Below are positions 1 through 13,618 of a stretch of DNA of 64,000 bases, piece by piece. Made by a program: the position numbers and the translations under genes. This DNA is from an uncultured Opitutia bacterium (GTDB lineage: Bacteria > Verrucomicrobiota > Verrucomicrobiia > Opitutales > Opitutaceae). How positions within the stretch are numbered: the stretch's first letter is position 1; each line of letters opens with the position of its first letter. The stretch is taken from NCBI GenBank assembly GCA_903902745.1, contig CAIUWA010000036.1, positions 1 to 64,000 of the forward strand, given 5' to 3'. The notes beneath the pieces are model-generated. The model was not told the origin of the DNA and did no database searches. It was given only the letters and a program-made list of their open reading frames with translations.

Positions 1-772
1 CGGCATCGAACTCGCTGATGGTGCGGGTTTCGCGGCCCGCCTCCAGGCGGGCGAGCTCCTTCAGGTCGCTGAGCATGGCGGACACCGACTGCACCCCGGT
101 TTCCAGCAGTTTCGCGAATTCCGCGCGGTCGCCCATGGCAATATCGGGCCTGCCGAGGAGCTTTGCCGCCAGCGCGACCCCGAAGACGTTGCCACCGATA
201 TCGTGGACAGCTTCGTGGATAAGTGCGGCGCGCCGGTGCTCGATCTCATTGATCGCGGCGAGCGCGCCTTCCAGATCATTGAGCCGGCCGGCCGCCTCGG
301 CCTGCTGCATGCGCTCGAATTGGGTCGTGCTTTCGCCGATCGCCCCGCTGACGAGTTTGAGCATTTGCAGATTTGCTTCCACCAGTGACTCGCGTTCGAA
401 CTCCGGATGAGCCGCGGCAAACGCCTCAATGACTTGGAAAAGGCAGAGCTGAAGGTGGCCCCATTCCTGGATGAGTTCATGCAACCGATAGCCCTGTTGC
501 CAGCGGTGCAGACCGTGTTTCACCTCCTCCTGTTTGGTCGCGAAGTCCGCCGCCTTGTCCGCGGCGCCCCCGGGACGGGCCCGCAGCTTAAGCTCATACG
601 CATCGAGCAACTGGGGAATATGATCATTGAACTGGCCATGCGTCAGCGCGCGCACGGTCGTTTGTTGGGGATCCGCGTTGGCCGCTTTTCGCCACGCCTG
701 CAGGATCGCCTCCCGTTGTGATCCCAAAAAATTGCCGAGGGCATTGAACTGTTCGCTTTTGGTTGGGATCAT
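1..772 (-). CDS. Sensor histidine kinase with RsbRD-like N-terminus (partial)
   Basis: The frame is open from an ATG at 772 to the window edge, giving 257 residues with no stop, so the catalytic ATPase domain lies outside the window. Residues 1-160 are all helical in character, without a signal peptide or membrane segment, and resemble the RsbRD/RsbT co-antagonist N-terminal sensor fold. Residues 185-245 look like a dimerisation/phosphoacceptor domain: LIHEAVHDIGGN places His190-Asp191 where kinases have the H-D-x-x-N/P box. It is probably a cytoplasmic kinase. The signal is unknown and no cognate regulator is adjacent. No clear ribosome-binding site precedes the ATG. The kinase call is family-level inference because the ATP-binding part is missing. 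Confidence 0.7.
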   Translation of the reverse strand, partial: MIPTKSEQFNALGNFLGSQREAILQAWRKAANADPQQTTVRALTHGQFNDHIPQLLDAYELKLRARPGGAADKAADFATKQEEVKHGLHRWQQGYRLHELIQEWGHLQLCLFQVIEAFAAAHPEFERESLVEANLQMLKLVSGAIGESTTQFERMQQAEAAGRLNDLEGALAAINEIEHRRAALIHEAVHDIGGNVFGVALAAKLLGRPDIAMGDRAEFAKLLETGVQSVSAMLSDLKELARLEAGRETRTISEFDA

Positions 773-923
773 GTAAGCAAGATCAGAGGCTTTTGCTCGG
801 CCTTACCAATTTCGAGAAGGCCTACAAAGACGTCAGGGCACGACTTGTGACAATGCCAAGCTTAAATCTGCATATTGTCCTATGTCGTGCCCCTTACGTC
901 TTCGGCCCGGCCGCGGTCTGTCG

Positions 924-2252
924 TCAGGGGCCGAAATGCGCGGGCTGGCCGGTGGCTTCCAACACCGACATCCAGAGGTCACCTTGCAGGCTTACTTTTC
1001 GGCGGCGCACGGTGACCACGCTGATCGGCAGGTTCACGTGGTGTCCGTGCCAGCGTCCGACCACCATGTCCGTTTTTCCGGCCATTGCGGCGTGGACGGC
1101 ATGTTGCGCCAGACGCAGGCAAAAAATGGCGTCCTGCGGGGAGGCGGGCACGCTCCGGATGATATAACTCGGATCGATATACTTCACCGTCGCATCGATT
1201 TTGAGGCCCTTGAAGTGGGCTTGAATCCGGTCTCGAAGGAAGGGGCCGATGTCGCCGAACTTGGCGTTGCCCGAGGCATCCCTGGCCGAAGCATCCGTCT
1301 GCATGAGTTCCTGGCCCGCACCTTCCGCTATGACCACCACCGCGTGGCCGCGGGTTGCCAGCCGTTTCTCCAGCTGCGCGAGCAGGCCGTCGGGGCCGTC
1401 CAGATACGTGGGCGACTCGGGAATCAGGACGAAGTTGACGCAGTTGTCGGCCAGAGCGGCAAACGCCGCGATAAAACCGGAATCGCGCCCCATGACCTTC
1501 ACCAGGCCGATGCCCCGGGCGTGTCCCGTCGCTTCGTTGTGGGCGCAACGAATCACCCGGACCGCCTCGGCGAAGGCCGTCTCGAAACCGAAGCTTTTAT
1601 CCATGTATTCGAGGTCGTTATCGATGGTCTTGGGTATGCCCACGACGCCGATTTTGAGGCCCCGGTGGGAAACTTCCTGGGCGATGGCGGACGCGCCACG
1701 CAACGTGCCATCTCCGCCGATGACGAAGAGCATATTCACCCCGAGGGAGATCAGTTTGTCGACCATCGGCCCGATCGGCTGTGGACCGCGGGAGGTGCCG
1801 AGGATTGAGCCGCCCTCGGTATGGATCTCGCTCACCGACTCGGGGGTGAGGTGCACGATCTGATGCCCGTATTTGTCGATCAAGCCCTCATAGCCGTAGG
1901 GAATGCCGTAGACGGTTTTGACCCCGTAGGAGTAGTTCAAGGTCATGACCACCCCGCGGATCACATCGTTCAATCCCGGGCACAGGCCACCACAGGTGAC
2001 GATGGCCGCGCGGGTCTTTTCCGGGTCGAAAAAAATCTTCTGACGGGGGCCGGAGCGCTCGATGGTGATCGGTTCGGTTTCGCCCTCGATGGCGGCGGCG
2101 ACCCGTTCGAGTGAGTGGTCGAAAAGCACCCGGTGCCGGTCGTCGCTGACGAAGTTGGCGCGGGCCTCTTCCCGGCGTGGTTGCAGCGGCGAAGGGTGGC
2201 TGGCGACTCCCAGGTGCTTAATTTCGAAGTCTTCGCGTCTAAATCGTCTCAT
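924..2252 (-). CDS. pfkA: ATP-dependent 6-phosphofructokinase
   Basis: This 442-residue cytoplasmic enzyme phosphorylates fructose 6-phosphate at the committing step of glycolysis. The PFK fold is unmistakable: VTCGGLCPGLNDVIRG near residue 87, GTSRGP, GGDGTLRGA and GIPKTIDNDL. Gly in GGDGT, where PPi-dependent enzymes have Asp (GGDD), favours ATP as phosphoryl donor. The Lys in PKTIDND is typical of the long, plant- and spirochaete-like PFK clade, as is the roughly 85-residue N-terminal extension. It is transcribed toward the kinase gene, 151 bp away, and is apparently monocistronic. The donor assignment is inferred from these two positions only. Confidence 0.93.
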   Translation of the reverse strand: MRRFRREDFEIKHLGVASHPSPLQPRREEARANFVSDDRHRVLFDHSLERVAAAIEGETEPITIERSGPRQKIFFDPEKTRAAIVTCGGLCPGLNDVIRGVVMTLNYSYGVKTVYGIPYGYEGLIDKYGHQIVHLTPESVSEIHTEGGSILGTSRGPQPIGPMVDKLISLGVNMLFVIGGDGTLRGASAIAQEVSHRGLKIGVVGIPKTIDNDLEYMDKSFGFETAFAEAVRVIRCAHNEATGHARGIGLVKVMGRDSGFIAAFAALADNCVNFVLIPESPTYLDGPDGLLAQLEKRLATRGHAVVVIAEGAGQELMQTDASARDASGNAKFGDIGPFLRDRIQAHFKGLKIDATVKYIDPSYIIRSVPASPQDAIFCLRLAQHAVHAAMAGKTDMVVGRWHGHHVNLPISVVTVRRRKVSLQGDLWMSVLEATGQPAHFGP

Positions 2253-2455
2253 GATTCGAGGAGTTCAAGTGCTGTTTCAGCAGCTATCGTTCCCGCCCGC
2301 ATGCAGATCCAAGAAATGCGCCGCGAAGGCTCAACGTGAGGACGTGATCTCCTCAGATGAAAGAATAAGACCCGGCTGTACTGCCTTCAGGATGGAATAT
2401 GATTCTGGCGGCCAGACCCCCTCGACTCGGCCCTAAGCGTGAGGTGCTGATTGGT

Positions 2456-3325
2456 TCATTCGGGCGTAACCCCGGGAATTTTAAACCCGACGCCATAACG
2501 GACCCGGCGCGCGTTAATTTTGCTCTCGCGGGCCAGCCGCTCCAATGCCTGCTCGAAGCGCTCGCGGACCGTCTTGGCAGGATCCTCGCCGCCGATTCGC
2601 TCGTGAAACGTTTTCAGCGAGCTAAGGAATTCCTTCTTTTTCGTCGTCTTTATGAACTGATAGTATTCCTCCGCGGTGTAGCCCTTGAGATACTTCATTT
2701 GGGCCGGATCATAGCCTCCCGGTTTGCTCATCAATTCAATCACCTCAGGGATCGTTTTCTTCACCTCCATCGCTTCCACGCGTTCCCTGATCATCCGTGC
2801 CACGAGCGGCGTAATACTGCCGTGGTGGAGATGTGCCAGGGCATCCTCGCCGGCCTTTTCGACGTAAGCGTCAACTCTCGCGACGAGCACTGCATCGGTC
2901 TCCGGGTTCAACCCATCGAACTCCTTCATGATTTCCACGGCCTGACTAAGTTCGGCCATGTTCATCTTGTCCTCGACGATATCCGCCCAAGCATCCGTAT
3001 TTTCAACACCTCCGGCGCTCAGTTTGAAAGTTCTCAAGGCAGCGGTGCTGTATTTCCGCGTCGCCATCGCCAGCGTACTGTTGACCGAGCCCAGCGCCGT
3101 TTGCCGAGAAAAAATTGTTCGCCGAAGTTCCGACACGCTCTCGATGCCGAACAGCGACACATAGGAATAGGCCCGACAGTTTTTCGCCGGCTTCGCCTCC
3201 TCGGCGAACTTGTGCCAAAAGTAGGTCTTGCCGACGCCCCACGCGCCTTTCACCGCAAAGATGCCCGGTTGGTCGCTGGCAATGAATTTGGTCAGGGCTT
3301 CTTGGATTAGGTCGGTGGCTGCCAT
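2456..3325 (-). CDS. KAP-like P-loop NTPase, internally shortened
   Basis: The 289-residue protein starts with a good Walker A motif, AVKGAWGVGKTYFW (about residues 24-37), followed by YVSLFGIESVSELRRTIFS, which is typical of KAP-family P-loop NTPases found in phage-defence and mobile contexts. KAP proteins normally have an acidic Walker B (hhhhDDLER) about 100 residues later and are 400-600 residues long. Here no such motif exists and the sequence passes straight to a charged helical C-terminus. The frame itself is intact, so it is either a decayed gene with an in-frame internal deletion or a short variant. It lies with the DUF6602 gene between pfkA and icd, in DNA visibly richer in A+T than its surroundings. 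No membrane segment is seen. Confidence 0.6.
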   Translation of the reverse strand: MAATDLIQEALTKFIASDQPGIFAVKGAWGVGKTYFWHKFAEEAKPAKNCRAYSYVSLFGIESVSELRRTIFSRQTALGSVNSTLAMATRKYSTAALRTFKLSAGGVENTDAWADIVEDKMNMAELSQAVEIMKEFDGLNPETDAVLVARVDAYVEKAGEDALAHLHHGSITPLVARMIRERVEAMEVKKTIPEVIELMSKPGGYDPAQMKYLKGYTAEEYYQFIKTTKKKEFLSSLKTFHERIGGEDPAKTVRERFEQALERLARESKINARRVRYGVGFKIPGVTPE

Positions 3326-3552
3326 GGGACTGATGCTGGCGACGGGATCAGGTTTTTTGGAAAATCCCGAAGGTGTCCGGCTTGACCCCGTCCGGCTCGG
3401 CCTTCGGCTAATTACTTCGGCTAGCCCGACGCAAGTAGACGTTTAAGCGAAAGCGTGGCCATTTAGGATGGATAATGTGGCGGAGAAAATTGCCGCGACT
3501 ATGCACTGACGCAACTCCAGAGCAGTGTAAGAATTGCGGGAGTCCGCCCTGG

Positions 3553-4344
3553 TTAGGCACCGTCGATTTTAGCCCATCCCTTGAAACTACGTTCCGAGTA
3601 AACCTGCCAATCGAGTGAGGGGCGTCTCCCCGCTTCTCGGCGTAAGAAATTCACGACATGGAGAAAGAATTCCAGGAAAATTAGGTCGCCATCCCTTTCC
3701 TGTATCTTTCCCACGCTTCGGGCCGGGTTAATCATCCCGCGATTCAGGACAAAGACTCGGTCAAGGACGTCGAGAGGGATGCTCTCCTTTTTTGCGACCG
3801 CACTCACGCGAGCGAATTCCTTTTTAAGCCAATCTTTTTTTCCGAGATTACTCTTGAAGGCGAACAGGAGATAAAGGCACCGATACGATTTCCTGTCCGT
3901 TGGTGCTCCACCTTCTCGAGAAGCAACGAATTTCAGTTTGAATGGCCTTAGAGCCCTTACTTTCGAAGCCGCTTTTAGACTGGTGCGGATTTCGGCTTTC
4001 GTCAGGACACTTTTTACCTCGATTACTGCATACACAGCTTCACAGGGAATCACTAAGTTGCGTGCACCATATTCAATCGGAGCCGCCGTCGCCTTTTCGT
4101 AAATGACAAGATCAAGCTGACCGGTTCGAGCGTCACTGAAATCTATAGCTTCACCGGTAGCCAAGCCGAACGATGAGGGTAGTCTTTCGCTGAAAAACTT
4201 CTCAAGTCCAGCAGCCCGCTCGTCACCTCTAATTCCGTGATGGTTGAATGCCTCCGCCTTCTTGGCTACGCGAACAAGTTCCTTCTTCGCGATGCGAAGG
4301 ACTTTCTTGAAGAGTTCGCTCGGTTTTCGGCTACCACGTGGCAT
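3553..4344 (-). CDS. DUF6602 family protein, nuclease-like
   Basis: This 263-residue protein matches the DUF6602 pattern: a basic helical N-terminus, GIRGDERAAGLEKFFSERLP (residues about 36-55), then GQLDLVIYE and CEAVYAVIEVKS. The spaced Asp, Glu and E-V-K residues in the core resemble a PD-(D/E)XK nuclease site, and DUF6602 genes occur in accessory and defence-rich loci. No function has been established, so the nuclease activity is inference. The gene has distinctly lower GC than pfkA and icd. It lies 47 bp downstream of icd on the same strand and 227 bp upstream of the KAP-like gene, so cotranscription with either is possible. Confidence 0.6.
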   Translation of the reverse strand: MPRGSRKPSELFKKVLRIAKKELVRVAKKAEAFNHHGIRGDERAAGLEKFFSERLPSSFGLATGEAIDFSDARTGQLDLVIYEKATAAPIEYGARNLVIPCEAVYAVIEVKSVLTKAEIRTSLKAASKVRALRPFKLKFVASREGGAPTDRKSYRCLYLLFAFKSNLGKKDWLKKEFARVSAVAKKESIPLDVLDRVFVLNRGMINPARSVGKIQERDGDLIFLEFFLHVVNFLRREAGRRPSLDWQVYSERSFKGWAKIDGA

Positions 4345-4391
4345 ATCGTAAATGTGCAGCTACGAATCGGTGGCAGCTTGTCTCGCTAACC

Positions 4392-9585
<5,194 letters not shown>

Positions 9586-9656
9586 GACTGATATAGCAGC
9601 TGAGGTAACGAGGCTCGATCGAAAATTGGGCACTGCATCGGCTTGCCGATGGTTGG

Positions 9657-9729
9657 CTGTAGGAGCGGCTTTACGCCGCGATGGGCATGTGGCAGGCCTC
9701 ATCATCGCGGCGTAAAGCCGCTCCTACAG
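9657..9729. repeat. Perfect 27-bp inverted repeat, REP-like
   Basis: Arms 9657-9683 and 9703-9729 are exact reverse complements over 27 bp with a 19-bp spacer. The arm begins ctgtaggagcggctttacg, closely resembling classical REP sequences that start GTAG. It sits between the convergent GH2 and response-regulator genes, where it could also act as a bidirectional transcription barrier. Confidence 0.9.
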
Positions 9730-9739
9730 TTTCGAACCT

Positions 9740-9762
9740 CGGCGCTCATAGAGCGCCGCTAC
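9740..9762. repeat. REP-like hairpin ending CTAC
   Basis: Stem cggcgctc (9740-9747), loop ata, stem gagcgccg (9751-9758), then CTAC. The same stem occurs at 58669-58687 in the opposite orientation following GTAG, so this is a single copy of the same element. Confidence 0.8.
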
Positions 9763-9790
9763 ATCGAACCCAGCCTCCTTACGTCAGCTG

Positions 9791-10186
9791 CTACGAGAGC
9801 GGGGCGTCGGCGCCCCGCTCGAACTCGCGCTCCAGTTGCCCGCAGATTTCATCCATGTTGAATGGCTTCCGCAGGACGAGCAGCGCCCCGACCTCGTCGG
9901 CCCGCTTGCCCACTTCCGGGGCCAAAGTTCCCGTCATGAGCCAGACCGGCATCGTCCGGCCGGTTGATCTATTTTGCTCCCGGAGCAACTGGCAGAACTC
10001 GAGCCCGTTGGTGTCAGGCATATCGTAGTCGACCAGAACACCATCTATTGGCAGATCGGCGGCCAGTTTCAGCCCCGTAGCGGCCGAGCTGGCACCGACG
10101 GCCTCATAGCCGCGCATCTTCAGCATGCTTTTGAGCATGCCACGGAAAGGCGCGTTATCGTCGACGATGAGAATGCTGCGTGGCAT
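9791..10186 (-). CDS. Single-domain response regulator (receiver only)
   Basis: This 131-residue CheY-like receiver has the acidic pair in ILIVDDN, the phosphoacceptor Asp in VLVDYDMP, the conserved Thr in LMTGT and the Lys in LRKPF, so all phosphorylation-site residues are present. There is no output domain, so it must act through protein contacts or a phosphorelay. No kinase is adjacent. The start is the ATG of MPRSILIVDD at 10186; the longer open frame upstream runs through an AT-rich palindrome and is not credible. The partner and output are unknown. Confidence 0.9.
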   Translation of the reverse strand: MPRSILIVDDNAPFRGMLKSMLKMRGYEAVGASSAATGLKLAADLPIDGVLVDYDMPDTNGLEFCQLLREQNRSTGRTMPVWLMTGTLAPEVGKRADEVGALLVLRKPFNMDEICGQLEREFERGADAPLS

Positions 10187-10261
10187 GGGAAGTGAAACGT
10201 CTGACCCCGGGACCGCAGCCAGGTGCCATCGGCCAGCGCGATTGATTGGTGAAGCGGCGGG

Positions 10262-10406
10262 AGGTAATTTAGAATTGGTAATTTGTGATTGGGAGTTTGA
10301 GATAGGGGAGTTAGTAGTTGGGAGTTGGCAGTTGGGTCGGAATGCCTCCCGGAAAAGGCCGGCCCCAATTCCAAATTTCCAATTCCGAATTCCTATTTCC
10401 CCATCC
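10262..10406. repeat. AT-rich palindromic repeat of 'gaattgg / aattt' units
   Basis: The left half (from about 10262) is built of ggtaattt and gaattggtaatttgtgattggg-like units, and the right half (about 10366-10400) carries their reverse complements (ccaattccaaatttccaatt). The element fills the divergent region between the receiver gene and the metallo-hydrolase gene, so promoters must lie within or beside it. The boundaries are approximate. Confidence 0.55.
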
Positions 10407-10408
10407 CC

Positions 10409-11353
10409 ATGTCCCACCCCCGAATCATTCCGCCGGCCCTGATCGCACTCTTCCTTCTGGCCGCTCCGGCTTTTGCCCAGATCAACACCACGCAGACCGT
10501 CGTCCCGGGCGTTTATTTCCATGAGGGCGATCCGCGCCGCGGGCACAGCAACAACGGCTGGGTCGTGTTCGACGACTTTGTGTTCGTGATCGACGCCAAC
10601 TATCCGTCCGGCGCGCAGATCGTCATGCCGAAGGTGAAGGAGACGTCGGACAAGCCGGTGCGCTTCGTCCTGAACACCCACCACCACGCCGACCACGCCT
10701 ATGGCAACCAGCTTTGGGCCGACGCCGGCGCGACGCTGATCGCCTCGACCGCGGCGCTGGAGGAGATGAAGAAGGTTGAGACCGGCTTCTTCGGCGGCGA
10801 GCCCGGCCGCTGGGAGGCGTCGGCCATGACGCGCCCGGATGTCGCGGCGACCAAGCTCAAGCCGCCGGTGATGCTTTTCCCCAAGGACCTCATTCTTGAC
10901 GACGGTCACCGCCGCGTGGAGCTGCACTGGTTCGGCACCGGCCACACGCGCGGGGACGCCTACGTGTGGCTGCCGAAGGAGAAGGTCTTGTTCACCGGCG
11001 ATGCCTGTGTGAACGGCCCGTCCAACAACGTGAACGACGGCAACATCGGCGAGTGGATCAAGACCCTCGAGCTCGTCAAGCAGCTCGGCGCGGAAAAAGT
11101 CTGCCCGGGCCACGGCCCGATGGGCGGGCCGGAGATCATCGTGGACCAGCAGGCCTATTTCATCGCGCTGCAGCGGGCGGTGAAGCAGCTGGTGGACGCA
11201 GGCAAATCCGCCACGGAGATCCGTGACGCAGTGCCGGCAATTGCGACCGAGCTGAAGAAGACCCCGAACATTGCGCGCTACGTGATGACCAATCCCACAG
11301 CCCACGTGCAAAGAGTCTACCTCGAGCTCGGGGGCCAGGTCTTCCCGAAGTAA
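10409..11353 (+). CDS. Periplasmic metallo-beta-lactamase-fold hydrolase
   Basis: This 314-residue protein has a signal peptide (residues 1-23, ALIALFLLAAPAFA) and a complete metal-binding set: THHHADH (H91, H93, D95, H96), FGTGHTRGD, FTGDACVNG and CPGHG. These identify the MBL superfamily, closest in style to glyoxalase-II/SoxH-like or class B-type secreted enzymes. Substrate cannot be told from sequence; resistance to beta-lactams should not be assumed. The ATG at 10409 is the one fitting the signal peptide. The next gene starts 25 bp later on the same strand, so the two are probably cotranscribed. Confidence 0.85.
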   Translation: MSHPRIIPPALIALFLLAAPAFAQINTTQTVVPGVYFHEGDPRRGHSNNGWVVFDDFVFVIDANYPSGAQIVMPKVKETSDKPVRFVLNTHHHADHAYGNQLWADAGATLIASTAALEEMKKVETGFFGGEPGRWEASAMTRPDVAATKLKPPVMLFPKDLILDDGHRRVELHWFGTGHTRGDAYVWLPKEKVLFTGDACVNGPSNNVNDGNIGEWIKTLELVKQLGAEKVCPGHGPMGGPEIIVDQQAYFIALQRAVKQLVDAGKSATEIRDAVPAIATELKKTPNIARYVMTNPTAHVQRVYLELGGQVFPK

Positions 11354-11378
11354 CCGTCCGCCGTCTCCACCATTCCTC

Positions 11379-11933
11379 ATGAAAAAAATCATCGCCCTTT
11401 TCCTTCTGAGCGCCGCCGCCCTCTTTGGGCAGGCGCAGGACCTCAACCTCGGTGCGCACGGCAAGATTGCGCTCTACCTCCTGGATGACGGCTGGAAGTT
11501 CAATGTTTCCGACTTCGGGGACCGCCTCCTGGTGACCATCACGCCCAAGGGGGATGTGAACGCCAACTGCACCCTGACGGTGACCTATCCCGAGAAGGAC
11601 AGCCTGGATTCCAAGAGCCGCCTGCGGTTGAAATTGGAAGCGGACTGCGCCCAGATCGCGGAGCACTCGTCGGAAGGAAAGGCCGTGGCCCGGGAGTTTT
11701 CGCTGCGCGACGGCTTTGGCTATCACTGCGACTTCACGGATCCCGACCTCATCGGCAAGCCGCCGGAGAAGGACAACTTCAAGACGGTGAGCCAGGGCCT
11801 TATCCATCTCGCGCCGGATGTGCTGGTCGAAGTGAGCATCTCAGCCGACGGTTTCAAGAGTGAGCCGTACCAGTCCCTGCTGGGGATGATCGAAGGCATG
11901 GAATACACCGCACGGCCTGGCCGCTCGCGGTAA
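11379..11933 (+). CDS. Small secreted protein of unknown function
   Basis: This 184-residue protein has a clear signal peptide (MKKIIALFLLSAAALFGQAQ, about 19 residues). The mature part is mainly beta-strand in character, contains two Cys (near residues 63 and 89) that could pair, and has no motif I recognise. It follows the MBL-fold gene by 25 bp and precedes xylulokinase by 51 bp on the same strand. It may assist the upstream periplasmic enzyme, but only the position suggests this. Confidence 0.7.
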   Translation: MKKIIALFLLSAAALFGQAQDLNLGAHGKIALYLLDDGWKFNVSDFGDRLLVTITPKGDVNANCTLTVTYPEKDSLDSKSRLRLKLEADCAQIAEHSSEGKAVAREFSLRDGFGYHCDFTDPDLIGKPPEKDNFKTVSQGLIHLAPDVLVEVSISADGFKSEPYQSLLGMIEGMEYTARPGRSR

Positions 11934-11984
11934 TCCTCCTGTCCTCCCGTCTCCTGTCTCCCGTCATCCCGCCCCCCGTCGTTC

Positions 11985-13502
11985 ATGTCACTTTTCATCG
12001 GCGTTGATTCCGGCACACAGAGCGTCAAGGCGGTCGTGCTCGACCTCGACACGCGGAAAGTCGTGGCCGAGGCGCGGACGCCGCACCGGCTGATTGCCGG
12101 CCTGCCCGCCGGGCACATGGAGCAGCATCCCGCGGATTGGACCGCGGCGCTGGACGAAGTGCTGCGGGCGGTGACGGCCCAGATTGACCGCAGCCGCGTG
12201 CGCGGCATCGGGGTTTCAGGTCAGCAGCACGGCTTCGTGCCGCTCGACGCCGAGGGGAGGGTGATCCGTCCCGCCAAGCTCTGGTGCGATACCAGCACCG
12301 TGGCGGAATGCGCGCTCATCACCAAAAAGCTCGGCGGCCCGAAGGCGGCGATCCGGAAGACGGGCAATCTTATCCTGCCCGGTTTCACGGCGCCGAAGAT
12401 CCTCTGGTTGAAACGGCACGAGCCGGCGAACTACCGTCGGCTGCGGCATGTGCTGCTGCCGCATGACTACCTGAACTTTTACCTGACGGGAAATTATTTC
12501 ATGGAGGCCGGCGACGCCTCGGGAACGGCGTTGATGGATGTGCGCCGGCGCCAGTGGTCGCCGGACGCGATCAAGGCCATCGATCCTGCGCTCGCTGATT
12601 TTCTCCCGCCGATTTCCGGCTCGCACGAGGCGGCCGGGTTCCTGCAGCCGGCGCTCGCGGCGCGTTACGGGCTGCCGACCGGAGTTGTGGTCAGCGCCGG
12701 TGGCGGCGACAACATGATGGGCGCGATCGGCACGGGCAACGTGACCCCGGGCGTGGTGACCGCAAGCTTCGGCACGAGCGGGACGATTTACGCGTATGCG
12801 CAGCAGCCGGTGATCGATCCGCAGGGAGAGATCGCGGCGTTCTGCTCCTCGACCGGCGGCTGGCTGCCATTGCTGTGCACGATGAACGTGACGACGGTGA
12901 CCGAGCAGATCCGGACGCTCTTCGGCTATGATCACGCGGCGCTCAACACCGCGGTGGAGCTGGCGCCGCCCGGAGCGGGCGGCCTTGTGCTGCTGCCCTA
13001 CCTGGCGGGCGAGCGCACCCCGAACGTGCCGGATGGCTCGGGCGTGCTGCTCGGCTTGAGCAGCACGACCCTGAAGGCCGGTCACCTCGCTCGTGCCGCG
13101 ATGGAAGGCGTGACGCTCGGCATGAATTACGGCCTGCGCCGACTCGCCGCGCTCGGGCTGAAGGCGCGCGAGATCCGCGTGACCGGCGGCGGCGCAAAGT
13201 CGCCGGTGTGGCGGCAGATCATGGCCGATGTCTTCGGCGTGCCGGTGGTCGCGATGGTCGAGGACGAGGGCGCCGCGCTGGGCGGCGCGCTGCAGGCGGC
13301 TTGGTGCGTCGCGCTCCGCGACGGCGGCAAGGCGAAGATTTCCGATTTTACCTCCGGCGCCGTTGCGCTGGAGGAGAAGACGCGATGCAAACCGCGGAAG
13401 GCGGCCGTCGTGCGCTACCGCGAACTCCAGGCGCTGCAGGATCAGATGAGCCTGGGCCTGCGGAAGATTTTTCCCGAGCAGCGGAAACTGGTGGCGGAGT
13501 AG
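11985..13502 (+). CDS. xylB: Xylulokinase (FGGY family)
   Basis: This 505-residue cytoplasmic kinase probably phosphorylates D-xylulose to xylulose 5-phosphate, feeding the pentose phosphate pathway. FGGY-family signatures are present: MSLFIGVDSGTQSVKAVVLD for the phosphate loop, VSGQQHGFVPLD, LWCDTST, ASFGTSGTIYA and RVTGGGAKSPVWRQIMADV near residues 394-412. The size and the GQxHG motif favour xylulokinase over glycerol kinase, but FGGY specificity is hard to fix by eye and a related pentulose is possible. No xylose isomerase is nearby. The stop codon overlaps the GTAG of the following REP hairpin. Confidence 0.85.
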   Translation: MSLFIGVDSGTQSVKAVVLDLDTRKVVAEARTPHRLIAGLPAGHMEQHPADWTAALDEVLRAVTAQIDRSRVRGIGVSGQQHGFVPLDAEGRVIRPAKLWCDTSTVAECALITKKLGGPKAAIRKTGNLILPGFTAPKILWLKRHEPANYRRLRHVLLPHDYLNFYLTGNYFMEAGDASGTALMDVRRRQWSPDAIKAIDPALADFLPPISGSHEAAGFLQPALAARYGLPTGVVVSAGGGDNMMGAIGTGNVTPGVVTASFGTSGTIYAYAQQPVIDPQGEIAAFCSSTGGWLPLLCTMNVTTVTEQIRTLFGYDHAALNTAVELAPPGAGGLVLLPYLAGERTPNVPDGSGVLLGLSSTTLKAGHLARAAMEGVTLGMNYGLRRLAALGLKAREIRVTGGGAKSPVWRQIMADVFGVPVVAMVEDEGAALGGALQAAWCVALRDGGKAKISDFTSGAVALEEKTRCKPRKAAVVRYRELQALQDQMSLGLRKIFPEQRKLVAE

Positions 13503-13594
13503 GGCGGGTCAGAGACCCGCACAACTTTATTCCTGAAAACCGGGCGGTCATCCGCCGTCGCTGGAGCTATGGCGGACAAGTAGACCGCCGCTAC
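13499..13594. repeat. REP-like hairpins between convergent genes
   Basis: GTAG at 13499-13502 (overlapping the xylB stop) is followed by the stem gcgggtc-aga-gacccgc at 13504-13520. A second set of inverted GGCGGTC/GACCGCC segments runs 13542-13590 and ends CTAC at 13591-13594. The GTAG...CTAC framing matches the other REP-like elements here. Its position between xylB and the M48 gene suits a bidirectional terminator role. Confidence 0.75.
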
Positions 13595-13618
13595 AACAAG
13601 CCCGGATTCTCTGCCACC

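Noticed and set aside
901-936. Terminator hairpin at the pfkA 3' end
   Set aside because: ttcggccc and ggggccgaa could pair but the loop is about 20 bases, the stem overlaps the stop codon and no T-run follows.
924-2252. Pyrophosphate-dependent phosphofructokinase
   Set aside because: The donor-site motif is GGDGT, not GGDD-type; Lys in PKTIDND also occurs in ATP-dependent long PFKs.
3326-3552. Small RNA or tRNA gene in the gap upstream of the KAP-like gene
   Set aside because: Some GC-rich inverted segments (ggctcggccttcggcta) are present but no tRNA loop motifs or convincing RNA fold; I see nothing supportable.
10409-11353. Beta-lactam resistance gene
   Set aside because: Only the general metallo-hydrolase motifs are visible; nothing indicates beta-lactam specificity.
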